A stretch of DNA of 64,000 nucleotides from Saprospiraceae bacterium (lineage in GTDB: Bacteria; Bacteroidota; Bacteroidia; Chitinophagales; Saprospiraceae): the NCBI GenBank assembly GCA_041392805.1, contig JAWKLJ010000002.1:256001-320000 (forward strand), given 5' to 3'. The notes beneath the pieces are model-generated. The model had not been told where the DNA came from, did no database searches, and worked only from the letters and a program-made list of their open reading frames with translations. Shown here piece by piece: positions 27,110-36,694 of the stretch (its first letter is position 1; the number at the start of each line of letters is the position of its first letter). The translations under genes were made by a program, and so were the position numbers.

Positions 27110-29221
27110 TTATTGCATCAACTTAGTCAGTCCTTTAGGAACAGAAAACCGCTGGCCATACTGTTTTTCGTACCGCTTGCCCTTATCTATAAAGGCTTGA
27201 ACACCATAATCGCTGACGTACTGAATAACGCCTCCTTTAAAGGCTGGAAACCCCCAACCGTAGATGCTTCCTAGGTTGGCAGCTGAGATCGAACCGATTA
27301 CCTTTTCTTGCATACACCAGATGGCTTCGATCACTTGAGCAAACAAAAAACGCTCAATCACTTCTTCTCGCTCAAAATTTTTTTCTGCCAGTGGGTAATA
27401 GGTTTCTAGTGCTGGCCAAAGCTGGGGAAGGGTATCTCCTTCATAGGCATAAAAACCTGCCCTTTTGAATCTCCCCGTCCGCTTTAGGTCATTAATCATG
27501 GTGTTGAGTACATCGACTGCTGGGTGTTGGATGTATTTGTCTCCATAATGGGCAGCGGCTTGTTTTTCGTATTTTAGCACCATCTCCAGGCCGAGATCAT
27601 CCGCGAGTGCGAGCGCCCCTTTCGGCATACCGGCTTGCAGCCCCAGGTTTTCAATGAGGGCAGGTGGGCAGCCTTCTTGTAAAAGGGTAATTCCTTCAAG
27701 AATATAGGTGTTTTGTACACGGGCTGCATAAAACCCCCAATCATCTTTTACTACAATGGGAATTTTTTTAATTGCATTGACAAAATCGAATGCTCGTGCA
27801 ATGGTTTCGTCACTCGTCTGGTCACCTTTGATGATTTCTACCAGCGGTACAGTTTCTGCCGGGTGGAAAAAATGCAGGCCGACATAGTTTTCAGGGCGCA
27901 AAGAGTTTTGGGCCAATTCAGTGATGGGAATAGAAACAGTATTGGATGCCAGTACAGAATAGTCATCCATATAAGCTTCTGCTTCTTTGGTGACCTTTTG
28001 TTTTACCTGGGCGTTCTCAAAAACAGCTTCAATAACCAAATCGCAGGATTCAAATTCGCGGGGATCTTCTGTCGTCGTTATCCTGGCCAGCATTTGATCT
28101 GCTTCCAATTGTTCGATGGTGTTATTTTGTAAGTATTGGTTTAGTTGTTGCTGGGCATGGGTTCTGCCTCTTTCAGCAATATGTCGGGAGACATCCTTGA
28201 TGACCACCTCTAGCCCGTTGCGCAAACAGGCAAAGGCAATCCCAGAGCCCATTAAGCCTGCCCCTATGATGCCTACTTTTTTTGGTCGGAACCGGCCGAA
28301 ACCTTTTGGTCGGTTTTCTCCTTCTTTAATGGCTTTATAATCAAACCAGAAAGCTTTGATCATATTTTTACAAGCAGGATTTAACACCAACTGGGTATAA
28401 TAACGAGATTCTATTCTGCAAGCAGTATCAAAATCAACCTTCGAACCTTCGGCTAGTATATTGAGTATGGCCTGCTGTGCCGGGTAATTGTTGTGCGTCT
28501 CTTTGGCGAGCGTGGTAGCCAGCAATCGGATGGTACGTGCTATGCTAGGTTGTTTGGAGGTCCCCCCCGGAATTTCACCGTTTTCTTGATCCCAAGGCCT
28601 TCTGCCCTCTTGGGTATTCAGCAAAAAATGGCGCGCCTTTTCCATCATTTCCTTACTATTCATGGCCAATTCATCAATAATGCCGGCCCTTAAGGCATCT
28701 TTTGGTGCATAGCGATGCCCATTGGTCAGTATGGAATAAGCCCGTTCAATGCCCAACAGCCACATTAGCCGAATCACGCCTCCACTCCCAGGGATAAGCC
28801 CAAGGTTCACCTCTGGTAAACCCAAACGAAGGGCCGGGTTATCTACTACAATTCTATGATGACAACCCAATGCCAGTTCGAATCCTGCACCCAGTGCATC
28901 TCCATTGATGGCTGCCACTACTGGCACACCCGGTCTTTCTAGTTCACGCAAAAAATGCTTCAATCCCTCAGCAAATTGGAAAATTTCCTTTGCCTCGGTC
29001 GCTTGGTATAAATATTCAAAATCACCACCTGCCAAGAAACTTTTTTTGGCAGAGGTAAGAATAATTCCACGAAGCATTCCTCTTTTTTTCTCTGCCTGTA
29101 AATGCTCGATAACAGGTAAGAAGACACGGCCAATTTCATGGTTGATCACATTGACATTGCGTTTACTCATATCCAATATGAGCGTAACGATATGGGCCGT
29201 ATCTTTTTTGTATTTGATCAT
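27110..29221 (-). CDS. fadJ: bifunctional enoyl-CoA hydratase / 3-hydroxyacyl-CoA dehydrogenase
   Basis: 703 residues, matching the FadB/FadJ alpha subunit. The N-terminal crotonase domain (about 1-200) shows the oxyanion segment AAINGDALGAGFELALGCHH and the catalytic Glu region GLPEVNLGLIPGSGG. The NAD-binding domain begins near 313 (KKVGIIGAGLMGSGIAFA), with HFFHPAETVPLVEII containing the catalytic His. C-terminal dehydrogenase domains follow. It catalyses the hydration and NAD-dependent oxidation steps of fatty-acid beta-oxidation in the cytosol. The thiolase gene ends 8 bp upstream, forming an operon. The symbol reflects family; FadB versus FadJ cannot be decided from sequence alone. Confidence 0.93.
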   Translation of the reverse strand: MIKYKKDTAHIVTLILDMSKRNVNVINHEIGRVFLPVIEHLQAEKKRGMLRGIILTSAKKSFLAGGDFEYLYQATEAKEIFQFAEGLKHFLRELERPGVPVVAAINGDALGAGFELALGCHHRIVVDNPALRLGLPEVNLGLIPGSGGVIRLMWLLGIERAYSILTNGHRYAPKDALRAGIIDELAMNSKEMMEKARHFLLNTQEGRRPWDQENGEIPGGTSKQPSIARTIRLLATTLAKETHNNYPAQQAILNILAEGSKVDFDTACRIESRYYTQLVLNPACKNMIKAFWFDYKAIKEGENRPKGFGRFRPKKVGIIGAGLMGSGIAFACLRNGLEVVIKDVSRHIAERGRTHAQQQLNQYLQNNTIEQLEADQMLARITTTEDPREFESCDLVIEAVFENAQVKQKVTKEAEAYMDDYSVLASNTVSIPITELAQNSLRPENYVGLHFFHPAETVPLVEIIKGDQTSDETIARAFDFVNAIKKIPIVVKDDWGFYAARVQNTYILEGITLLQEGCPPALIENLGLQAGMPKGALALADDLGLEMVLKYEKQAAAHYGDKYIQHPAVDVLNTMINDLKRTGRFKRAGFYAYEGDTLPQLWPALETYYPLAEKNFEREEVIERFLFAQVIEAIWCMQEKVIGSISAANLGSIYGWGFPAFKGGVIQYVSDYGVQAFIDKGKRYEKQYGQRFSVPKGLTKLMQ

Positions 29222-29229
29222 ATCAAAAC

Positions 29230-30435
29230 TTAAACTCGTTCAATAATGGTAGCCACCCCCATTCCGCCCCCCACACAAAGGGTCACCAACCCAGTATGGA
29301 GGTCACGTCTTTCCAATTCATCCAATAAGGTGCCTAAAAGCATTGCTCCGGTTGCACCTAGCGGATGGCCCATCGCGATAGCGCCACCATTGACATTCAG
29401 GATGTCACTACTTACACCTACATCGCGCTGAAATTTTAAGACAACGGAGGCAAAGGCTTCATTGCATTCCCATAAGTCAATATCTTTTACCCCCATTCCC
29501 GCCATCGCTAAGGCCTTCATAGCGGCAGGGGCGGCGCCTGTTAACATGAGGGTCGGGTTGACGCTAATGTTAGCGGCTGCTCTGATTTTGGCCCTTGGCT
29601 TTAAGCCTGACCTTTGGCCTTTTTCTTTATTGCCAACCAGCACAAGTGCTGCGCCATCTACAATCCCACAGGAGTTTCCTGCTGTATGTACATGGTTGAG
29701 TTGACTGATGCTTGGAAAAACATGTTTGGCCATTTCTGCAAAACCTAAGGCACCCAACTGCGCAAAAGAGGGTGGGAGGGTGGAAAGTATGTCCAAATCA
29801 CTATCGGGACGTAAATGTTCATCTTTTTCCAGTAAAACCAAACCATTGCGATCATAAATAGGGATGATGGCTTGTTCAAAATACCCGTTTTCCCATGCCT
29901 GAATGGCTCTTCTGTGCGATTCTAAAGCATATTGATCTACCGATTCTCTATCAAAGCCTTCCATCGTCGCGATCAAGTCAGCGGCAATGCCCTGCGGAAC
30001 AAAGTTGACCGCATTGATCAACTCGGGGTCATAGAGCAACGCACCGCCATCCGAACCAATAGGGACCCGACTCATACTTTCGATGCCTCCAGCTACGATC
30101 AGGCCTTCCCAGCCCGACCGGACTTTGGTCGCCGCTAGGTTTACTGCCTCCAGGCCCGACGCACAATAGCGATTTAGTTGCATCCCACCTACACTCTCAG
30201 CCCATTTGGCATGCAAGAGCCCTGCTTTAGCAATATTATACCCCTGATCGTCAATGGGCGTTACACAGCCAATTAAAACGTCGTCTATTTCTCTGGTATC
30301 CAGGGCGTTGCGTTTCTTTAATGCCTGTAGGGTAGTGGCCAACAAATCAATGGGTTTTACCTCATAAAGGGCACCTGTGCTTTTGCCTTTTCCACGTGGT
30401 GTACGTAGCGCGTCATAGATGTAAGCTTCAGTCAT
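29230..30435 (-). CDS. fadI: acetyl-CoA C-acyltransferase (thiolase)
   Basis: 401 residues from the ATG at 30435 (MTEAYIYDALRTPRGKGK). A 26-residue upstream extension overlaps a palindromic repeat and is rejected. The acyl-binding Cys is in LNRYCASGLEAVN, the His of GGAIAMGHPLGATGAML is in place, and the second active-site Cys is in VTLCVGGGMG. It performs the last, thiolytic step of beta-oxidation, releasing acetyl-CoA. It is the first gene of the operon with the FadJ-like gene 8 bp downstream. FadA-like and FadI-like thiolases are hard to separate by eye, so the symbol is tentative. Confidence 0.92.
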   Translation of the reverse strand: MTEAYIYDALRTPRGKGKSTGALYEVKPIDLLATTLQALKKRNALDTREIDDVLIGCVTPIDDQGYNIAKAGLLHAKWAESVGGMQLNRYCASGLEAVNLAATKVRSGWEGLIVAGGIESMSRVPIGSDGGALLYDPELINAVNFVPQGIAADLIATMEGFDRESVDQYALESHRRAIQAWENGYFEQAIIPIYDRNGLVLLEKDEHLRPDSDLDILSTLPPSFAQLGALGFAEMAKHVFPSISQLNHVHTAGNSCGIVDGAALVLVGNKEKGQRSGLKPRAKIRAAANISVNPTLMLTGAAPAAMKALAMAGMGVKDIDLWECNEAFASVVLKFQRDVGVSSDILNVNGGAIAMGHPLGATGAMLLGTLLDELERRDLHTGLVTLCVGGGMGVATIIERV

Positions 30436-30479
30436 GGCAGTGGCTGGTGAGTTTTCTTTAGGATACTTGTATAAGTCCC

Positions 30480-30535
30480 TTCTCTGACCCTTTTTGTAGT
30501 CTGCTTGACTCAAAAACGCAGAAATTGTCAGAGAA
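30480..30535. repeat. short palindromic element (relative of 3665-3802)
   Basis: Starts TTCTCTGACCCTTTTTGTAG and ends AAATTGTCAGAGAA, with an inner GCTTGACTC as in the 138-bp element. It appears to be an internally deleted copy lying in the divergent promoter region between the thiolase and the LolC/E-like gene. Confidence 0.6.
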
Positions 30536-30630
30536 CCTAAAAATTTTGCGTAAAGTTAGTACAAATGGTGCACAATTGTTTTAGGAATGATGAAAGAATA
30601 AGTTGCGAAGTTTCTTATTTTTGCCAAACG

Positions 30631-31845
30631 ATGAATTTACCACTTAAGATTGCGCGCAGATACCTTTTTGCCAAGAAGTCGACCAATGCTATCAATATCA
30701 TTACTGGTATTGCCATATTCGGCGTATCGGTAGGCAGTGCTGCACTCATTTTAGTCCTTTCTGTATTCAATGGCTTTGAAGATTTGCTGGTAGGCATGTA
30801 CAGCAATTTTGACCCGGATGTGAAAATCAGCCCGGCGCAGGGTAAAACCTTTGAGCTGGACGATAGCTTGCTGCAAAAAATATATGCCATAGATGGTGTT
30901 GAACAAATTGCTCAGACCCTCGAAGAAGTAGCTGTGTTTGAATACAAAGACCAGCAGAGTTTTGGGACCATTAAAGGGGTTGAAGATAACTATGGTTATG
31001 TTATTAATATCGATTCAACCATACGGGAGGGTAAGTTTTCTACTAAAAACGAATCACAGGATTTAGCCGTTATTGGATACAGTATGCGCAATTCCCTCGG
31101 GGTGGATATAGATGACCTGTTTTCAACCATTAGTGTTCATATGCCTAAATTAAATCCAGGCCCTTTTGACAAACCATTTATCACCCAATTGCTCTACCCT
31201 GGAGGTGTTTTTTTGGTCCAACAAGATTTTGAAAAAAAATACGTGTTGACAAATTTGCCTTTTGCTCAAAAATTATTGGGGCTCAAAAATAAAATTAGCG
31301 CATTGGAGATCAAACTTTACCCTGGTTTTGACGAGCGGAGGATTATCACCGCTATTCAAAAAACCATTGGTGATGAATTTTTAGTACAAAATCGATACGA
31401 ACAGGAAGAAAGCTTCTTTAAATTGATGAAAGTGGAGAAATGGTTGAGTTATGCAATTGTTGGCCTGATGATGCTCCTGATTGCGTTTAATCTGATTGGG
31501 GCTTTATGGATGATCGTATTGGAAAAAAAGAAAGATATCGCTATCCTCAAATCAATGGGCATGCAAGATAAGGGCATTTTGCGCATTTTCCTTTACCAGG
31601 GACTATTACTTAGCCTGTTGGGTATTCTAAGTGGCATATTTATTGCTTTGGCTATTTTTATTTTACAAAAGACGGTGGGGATCGTTACCATTCCTGGTAA
31701 TATGTCTATTGAGGCTTATCCCATCAGTATTCGTTTTGCCGATTTTTTAATTGTGGCCATTACGGTCTTATCCATTGGGCTTTTGGCCAGTTTGCCGCCC
31801 GCGCTAAGGGCTCAGCGTATACATGCCATGATGAGAGAAGAATAA
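30631..31845 (+). CDS. LolC/LolE-type lipoprotein-releasing ABC permease
   Basis: 404 residues from the ATG at 30631 (MNLPLKIARRYLFAKKS); the frame is open upstream, but that part is not family-like. TM1 is at about 20-45 (ITGIAIFGVSVGSAALILVLSVFNGFE, a LolC/E hallmark). A periplasmic domain follows, then three TM helices at about 270-400 with the FtsX fold and the cytoplasmic coupling segment EKKKDIAILKSMGM. Such permeases extract lipoproteins from the inner membrane with a LolD ATPase. No LolD lies in this window; Bacteroidota usually encode it elsewhere. A TATTTTTG -7-like box at 30616-30623 would give a near-leaderless mRNA. Confidence 0.87.
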   Translation: MNLPLKIARRYLFAKKSTNAINIITGIAIFGVSVGSAALILVLSVFNGFEDLLVGMYSNFDPDVKISPAQGKTFELDDSLLQKIYAIDGVEQIAQTLEEVAVFEYKDQQSFGTIKGVEDNYGYVINIDSTIREGKFSTKNESQDLAVIGYSMRNSLGVDIDDLFSTISVHMPKLNPGPFDKPFITQLLYPGGVFLVQQDFEKKYVLTNLPFAQKLLGLKNKISALEIKLYPGFDERRIITAIQKTIGDEFLVQNRYEQEESFFKLMKVEKWLSYAIVGLMMLLIAFNLIGALWMIVLEKKKDIAILKSMGMQDKGILRIFLYQGLLLSLLGILSGIFIALAIFILQKTVGIVTIPGNMSIEAYPISIRFADFLIVAITVLSIGLLASLPPALRAQRIHAMMREE

Positions 31846-31880
31846 AAGACAGTTTCTAAGAAAACCAAAAATAAAGTGGG

Positions 31881-32252
31881 ATGGAAGAATGGGAATTGGA
31901 TTTTGAATGGCTAAAGATTAGACATTTTATCAAAAAACGATTTGGCCGTGATCAATTACCTGATTTAAATGCCATATTGTTTATCATTGGTATCCAAGAA
32001 CTGGGGCGCTGGCAAAACCAATTTACGAAAGAAGAAAAACAGGATTTAATGCATATCGCCGTTTGCCGTTTGTTGAGCTACCAATCATATTATACTTTTG
32101 AGGGTCGGGATGCAGATGGTTGGCCACATTGGAAATTACTAAAACCTATAAAGGCACAAGGTATGGATGACCAGGAGGCCTTACTGAAGGAAAATGTTAT
32201 CCGTTATTTCAAGGAATGGGAAGCAGAGAATGGACCACTCGAAGAGGAATAA
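31881..32252 (+). CDS. conserved small protein of unknown function
   Basis: 123 residues, no signal peptide or membrane span. It is mostly helical with motifs such as WLKIRHFIKKRFG, LNAILFIIGIQELG, and DGWPHWKLLKP. The composition and codon pattern look like a real gene. It follows the LolC/E-like permease by 35 bp and precedes the first cyclophilin by 51 bp, so it is probably in one transcript. I assign no family. Confidence 0.75.
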   Translation: MEEWELDFEWLKIRHFIKKRFGRDQLPDLNAILFIIGIQELGRWQNQFTKEEKQDLMHIAVCRLLSYQSYYTFEGRDADGWPHWKLLKPIKAQGMDDQEALLKENVIRYFKEWEAENGPLEEE

Positions 32253-32303
32253 TAACCATTTTAATGCTATTTCAAATTTTGATTTTGATTTAATGACAAA
32301 ATT

Positions 32304-32936
32304 ATGAAGCAAATCATTTTATTTCTGGCACTAATAGCTGTGCTCAGTAGTTGCAACCAAGATGATGCCACTTATGCTGAGATTTCTACCAACTTTGGTA
32401 CGATGAAGGTGATGCTGTATAATTCGACACCGAAGCATCGCGACAATTTTATTAAATTGGCAAAGGAAGGGTACTATGATGGCCTATTGTTTCATCGGGT
32501 GATCAATGGATTCATGATCCAAGGTGGCGACCCTGATTCGCGCAATGCCAGCCCTGGCCAGCAACTAGGCATGGGAGGCCCCGGTTACCTGATTGATGCC
32601 GAAATTGGAGCCCCACACCTCAAAGGAACACTGGCTGCGGCCCAGGCCCCCAATCCGCAGAAGCGATCTTCTGGCTCCCAATTTTACCTGGTTCAAGGCC
32701 AACCCATGACGGATGAAGCCTTGAACGAAATGGAGAGAAGAAAGAATATCGTATACTCTCCGGCCCAAAGACAACTCTATAAAGAAATAGGTGGTACGCC
32801 ATTTTTAGATAATGATTATACTGTTTTTGGTGAAGTCATAGAAGGCTTGGAGGTGATTGATAAAATTGCCAACGTCCCCACGGGGGATGGTGACCGGCCT
32901 GTTGAGGATGTAAAAATGACCATTAAAATATTGTAA
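32304..32936 (+). CDS. cyclophilin-type peptidyl-prolyl isomerase lipoprotein
   Basis: 210 residues. The signal peptide ends in a lipobox (VLSSC, Cys at about 17), so it is a periplasmic or outer-membrane lipoprotein. The cyclophilin domain covers the rest: FHRVINGFMIQGGDPDSRN carries the active-site Phe-His-Arg region, and GSQFYLVQGQ and FLDNDYTVFGEVIEGLEV are family signatures. It speeds cis-trans isomerisation at proline during folding of exported proteins. It forms a tandem pair with the larger homologue at 33012, separated by a strong hairpin. Confidence 0.92.
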   Translation: MKQIILFLALIAVLSSCNQDDATYAEISTNFGTMKVMLYNSTPKHRDNFIKLAKEGYYDGLLFHRVINGFMIQGGDPDSRNASPGQQLGMGGPGYLIDAEIGAPHLKGTLAAAQAPNPQKRSSGSQFYLVQGQPMTDEALNEMERRKNIVYSPAQRQLYKEIGGTPFLDNDYTVFGEVIEGLEVIDKIANVPTGDGDRPVEDVKMTIKIL

Positions 32937-32941
32937 ACTCC

Positions 32942-32994
32942 TTTTCTGACCATTTTGCGCTTGGGTTTTACTAGCATACAAAATGGTCAGAAAA
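32942..32994. terminator. perfect 16-bp hairpin between the cyclophilin genes
   Basis: TTTTCTGACCATTTTG (32942-32957) and CAAAATGGTCAGAAAA (32979-32994) are exact complements with a 21-nt loop. It follows the stop at 32936 at once, so it is a likely 3' end or processing site of the first cyclophilin transcript. Confidence 0.65.
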
Positions 32995-33011
32995 CCTGCA
33001 AACATTGGCAA

Positions 33012-33914
33012 ATGATGGATTCGAGAATAAAGCGTCTGGGACCAATGCTGGCAAGTGTTTTCTTGCTGGCTGCTTGCGCCAGACCAATAGCTGACTTCAC
33101 TATTCAAGGAGAAACAAAGGCTCCTACCCGACTTTCTTTCGAGAATACTTCCGAAAAAGCAGATACCTTTTTTTGGGATTTTGGAGATGGAAAGACCTCA
33201 ACAGAAGCATCTCCTAATCACCGCTATTCCTCTTCTGGCAATTACCTGGTGACCTTGAAGGCGATGAAGGAGGGCAAAAAGAAAGCGCGAATAAAAGAAC
33301 AACGGCTGGTGATTGACGCACCTATTGAATGCCTGGTTGAAATTGAAACACCCTTTGGTTTGATGCTATTGCGATTGTTCGATAGCACGCCTAAACACCA
33401 GGAAAATTTCCAGAAACTTGCGGTAGAGGGTTTTTTCGACAGCCTATTGTTCCACCGGGTAATAGATGGGTTCATGGTTCAAGGGGGCGACCCTGATTCT
33501 AAACATGCCAAACCAGGGGCTCCTTTAGGCACTGGTGGCCCCGGCTACACCATTCCCGCCGAATTTGTTGATACCTTAATCCACCTAAAAGGCAGATTGG
33601 CCGCCGCCCGACAAGGAGATAACGTAAACCCGCAGAAAAAATCTTCGGGGTCCCAGTTCTATATCGTGCATGGACGAACTTTTACCGACCAGGAATTAGA
33701 CCAACTGCAGGCGCAGCAAGGCTTTCGCTACGCTCCGGCAGAACGAGAAGCCTACAAAACGATCGGAGGGGCGCCTTTCCTGGATAGAAATTATACGGTT
33801 TTTGGAGAAGTCATCGAGGGACTAGAGATATTAGATAAAATTGCTACGGTCCCAAAAGATGGGCGCGACCGCCCCAGAGAAAATATCTGGATGATTGTTC
33901 GATTGATTAATTAA
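33012..33914 (+). CDS. PKD-domain cyclophilin lipoprotein
   Basis: 300 residues from the ATG at 33012 (a second ATG follows directly). The lipobox LLAAC at about 20-24 makes it a lipoprotein. Residues about 30-105 are a PKD-like domain (FFWDFGDGKTSTEASPNHRY), then a full cyclophilin domain with FHRVIDGFMVQGGDPDSKH, GSQFYIVHGR and FLDRNYTVFGEVIEGLE. The PKD module, an extracellular binding fold, is an unusual partner for a prolyl isomerase. It may tether the enzyme to a surface partner. It is a tandem duplicate of the gene at 32304. Confidence 0.9.
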   Translation: MMDSRIKRLGPMLASVFLLAACARPIADFTIQGETKAPTRLSFENTSEKADTFFWDFGDGKTSTEASPNHRYSSSGNYLVTLKAMKEGKKKARIKEQRLVIDAPIECLVEIETPFGLMLLRLFDSTPKHQENFQKLAVEGFFDSLLFHRVIDGFMVQGGDPDSKHAKPGAPLGTGGPGYTIPAEFVDTLIHLKGRLAAARQGDNVNPQKKSSGSQFYIVHGRTFTDQELDQLQAQQGFRYAPAEREAYKTIGGAPFLDRNYTVFGEVIEGLEILDKIATVPKDGRDRPRENIWMIVRLIN

Positions 33915-33916
33915 CC

Positions 33917-33933
33917 TAGTGCCGGCAGCACTA
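33917..33933. repeat. REP-like palindrome
   Basis: TAGTGCCGGCAGCACTA is an almost perfect palindrome just 3' of a stop codon. Related sequence occurs at 55515-55538 and 55672-55688. Confidence 0.5.
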
Positions 33934-34001
33934 AACTTTCGTCATTGAATAGCATCACAAAGCAAAGGAACTGATAACAAATATGTAAATACTCAACAAC
34001 A

Positions 34002-34769
34002 ATGGCAAAGAAATATATATTAGGCGTAGATGTAGGAGGCTCAGGGATTAAAGGCGGTTTGGTGGATGTACAGAAAGGAGAGATGGTAACGGAACGTTTT
34101 CGATTGGAGACCCCCCAACCTGCTACGCCAAAGGCTATGGCCAAAACCTTTTCCGAAGTAGTTGCCCATTTTAAATACAAAGGAAGGGTCGGCTGTGGGT
34201 TTCCTGCCATCGTAAAAAAAGGAGTGGCTCATAGTGCAGCAAATATTGATAAGAAATGGATCAACACCGATATTGCAGGGCTCTTTGGTAAAGCCAGTGG
34301 CTGCCCGGTAAGTGTACTGAATGATGCAGATGCGGCAGGACTAGCTTCCATTTACTTTGGATTGGCAGAAGGACGAAAGGACATGGTCCTTTTTCTGACC
34401 ATTGGATCGGGGATTGGCTCTGCGCTATTTTATGGTGGAAAATTGATTCCTAATACAGAGTTTGGCCACGTCTTTATGCAAGGACACCAAGAAATTGCAG
34501 AACGTTATGCGGCCGATTCCGCCCGGAAAAGAGAAGAATTGTCATGGACCGATTGGGGAAATCGCTTTAATGAATACCTGCAATATATTTGCCGCTTGTT
34601 ATCGCCAGATCTAATTGTTCTAGGTGGAGGTATCAGCAATAATTTTGATAAATTTCAAGATTGTTTGCATGTCGATACAAAAATAGAACCTTCTACTATG
34701 AAAAATATGGCAGGTATTATTGGGGCCGCCGTTTATGCCGCGCAACAAGATAAAGCAAAATCGAAATAA
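34002..34769 (+). CDS. ppgK: polyphosphate glucokinase (ROK family)
   Basis: 255 residues, the family length. DVGGSGIKG at 9-17 is the phosphate-binding motif of the polyphosphate/ATP glucokinase group. VLNDADAAG holds the catalytic Asp, LTIGSGIGSALF the second phosphate loop, and LSPDLIVLGGGIS the adenosine segment. These cytosolic enzymes phosphorylate glucose to glucose-6-phosphate, using inorganic polyphosphate and often ATP. Strict versus dual donor use cannot be read from the sequence. It stands alone between the cyclophilins and the convergent TPR gene. Confidence 0.9.
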   Translation: MAKKYILGVDVGGSGIKGGLVDVQKGEMVTERFRLETPQPATPKAMAKTFSEVVAHFKYKGRVGCGFPAIVKKGVAHSAANIDKKWINTDIAGLFGKASGCPVSVLNDADAAGLASIYFGLAEGRKDMVLFLTIGSGIGSALFYGGKLIPNTEFGHVFMQGHQEIAERYAADSARKREELSWTDWGNRFNEYLQYICRLLSPDLIVLGGGISNNFDKFQDCLHVDTKIEPSTMKNMAGIIGAAVYAAQQDKAKSK

Positions 34770-34795
34770 TCATATCCGTTTATTTTTAAATGCTA

Positions 34796-36196
34796 TTAAC
34801 CGAGATAGACGGCTATTAAAGAATGAATGTTTTTATCTTGATTTAATGCCGGACAAATTTCAAACAAGGTTTGATGGGCAAATGGGTCTTCTTCCAGGGC
34901 TTCCCCAAGGCGATACCTGGCTTCCTGGTGTCGGCCTAGGAAAAACAAACAAGCAATTTGACCATAAACCAACTCCGGATCATAGGATTGCTCAATGGCT
35001 TCCTCCATCAATGCTAATGCTTCCTCTCCTTTATTCATCTTTAAGAGAAAGTGGGCATACTGAACCCAACAATGCGTTTGTTCCGGCGCAAGATCAATCG
35101 CATTTTGAAAATGAAGGATGGCTTCGTCAAACTGGTTAAGAAAAAAATAAGTTTGCCCTAAAGCAACATAATAATCTTCTTGCTGATCTTCAATACTTAT
35201 GGCTTTTTGAAAAGCTTTTGCGGCTTCCTTGTACCTGCCTTGCGCCGCATAGCAGGTTCCTAAATGGAAATATACTTCGTCATTTAAAGAATCCTGCTGC
35301 AGGGCCTTTAGGAAATAAGCCCAGGCCTCATCCAGGTTTCCTAATTGTTTATAACATTGACCTATTCTCAAAAGCGTTTCGCTTTCCGCTTCGAAATGCT
35401 CGATCATCTCTAGGTAAGCATCGAGGGCCTTCGTATATTTTTTCATCTCAAAACAAATATCCGCGAAATCTCTGTAGGCATATTCAAACTTAGGATCAAT
35501 TATAAATGTATATTCATAAGCTTCAATGGCTTCGTCATAATTCCCCAAATAAGCATTCGTATGCCCGAGATTATACCAGGCTAATGCCGTATAGGGCTCC
35601 TCATTAATGATCCATTCATGCAAATGGATGCTATTTTCGTATTGTTTGGATAATTCAACGGCTAACCAAACGCGGTCTAAAGCCTCTTTATTTTTAGGAT
35701 TTTCTTTGAGCGCCGATTCCAGGACGTAATACATCAATTCATACTCTTCCCTATGCTGATAAATGAGCGACTCTGCCAAAAGAATATTACTCATCTCTTC
35801 ATGAGATCGACTTTGGTCAGATTTGGCGCGTTCTAGCAACTCCATAGCCTCTTCTGTCCTATCCAGGTAGGTAAGCGTTTCCGCTCGTAATAATGTGATT
35901 TCGAGGGAATTAGGAGCGTATATTATGGCGGTGTTCAATACCTCTAAAGTCAAATATTCTTGCTGCCCTTCTAGGAGAAGTTGAGCCTTTCGAATGTAAA
36001 ATTCCGCAGAAAACTGGTATTGAGCTATAGCTTGTTCTGTGACTTCTAGCGCGCGATCTAACTGTTCGTCTTCCTCGTAATAGCTTATTAGCTCATGGTA
36101 AACCTGCGGGTCAAAAAATTTAGCCAATCCGGACTGAGCCGTAGCTTCATACGCTGCAACCAGATCAGCAATTGCTTGACTGTATTTTCTGTTCAT
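34796..36196 (-). CDS. TPR-repeat protein
   Basis: 466 residues made of about 12 tetratricopeptide repeats from near residue 50 to the end. Examples are AWYNLGHTNAYLGNYDEAIE, EVYFHLGTCYAAQGRYKEAA and DYYVALGQTYFFLNQFDEAI. No signal peptide, so it is probably a cytosolic protein-protein interaction scaffold. The family is abundant in Bacteroidota and its partners are unknown. It converges on ppgK with a 26-bp gap. Confidence 0.88.
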   Translation of the reverse strand: MNRKYSQAIADLVAAYEATAQSGLAKFFDPQVYHELISYYEEDEQLDRALEVTEQAIAQYQFSAEFYIRKAQLLLEGQQEYLTLEVLNTAIIYAPNSLEITLLRAETLTYLDRTEEAMELLERAKSDQSRSHEEMSNILLAESLIYQHREEYELMYYVLESALKENPKNKEALDRVWLAVELSKQYENSIHLHEWIINEEPYTALAWYNLGHTNAYLGNYDEAIEAYEYTFIIDPKFEYAYRDFADICFEMKKYTKALDAYLEMIEHFEAESETLLRIGQCYKQLGNLDEAWAYFLKALQQDSLNDEVYFHLGTCYAAQGRYKEAAKAFQKAISIEDQQEDYYVALGQTYFFLNQFDEAILHFQNAIDLAPEQTHCWVQYAHFLLKMNKGEEALALMEEAIEQSYDPELVYGQIACLFFLGRHQEARYRLGEALEEDPFAHQTLFEICPALNQDKNIHSLIAVYLG

Positions 36197-36694
36197 AGGA
36201 CAAAGTTGGAGTGTTCATTCCTTTGTATGCACAAGATACGTAAAAACGATACCGTTTTCTTCCTCATATTTGTAGCGGTCTTGTTTCGTCGGGAGCGGTA
36301 CAAGATACAGAGGGAGTGGTTTGTATTGTTGTGTAAATAACTAATAACGAACACTTTATGTTTTTTTTCTATTTAAAAAATTGTCTTATTTATAAAAAAA
36401 TTATACGCACTCACGAGATAAGGGTTGCATCCCTTTTTCCAAAACGTTTACTTTTTTCATTTTAGTCATAAAAACAGAAATAAAACATAAAAAAACCGAA
36501 GCCCAAACAGGAACTCCGGTTATATAAAAAGGAAATTAATTGGATCTATTTTTATTGGACTTTTGACCTTCGCGCTGTTTTGAAGGCGAAAGGTGGAAAT
36601 GGGAAGGCGGAAAGGCTCAGGGGCGCAATTTTCCCACATCTAGCTCGAAAACCGGAGGATTGCCAAAAACGTCAAAAGCCCAAGTTTTTATCAC
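36197..36694. other. intergenic region with repeat copy B
   Basis: The 5' side is the upstream region of the TPR gene. The repeat copy at 36556-36682 lies against the 3' end of the ECF-operon gene at 36695. No additional gene is seen. Confidence 0.6.
36556..36682 (+). repeat. dispersed ~125-bp repeat, copy B
   Basis: Starts TGGACTTTTGAC, ends GTCAAAAGCCCA, and contains GGGCGCAATTTTCCCAC. Same orientation as copy A and opposite to copies C and D. It abuts the 3' end of the ECF sigma operon. Confidence 0.82.

Noticed and set aside
30436..30513. 26-residue N-terminal extension of the thiolase
   Set aside because: It extends into the palindromic element at 30480-30535 and is unlike thiolase N-termini.
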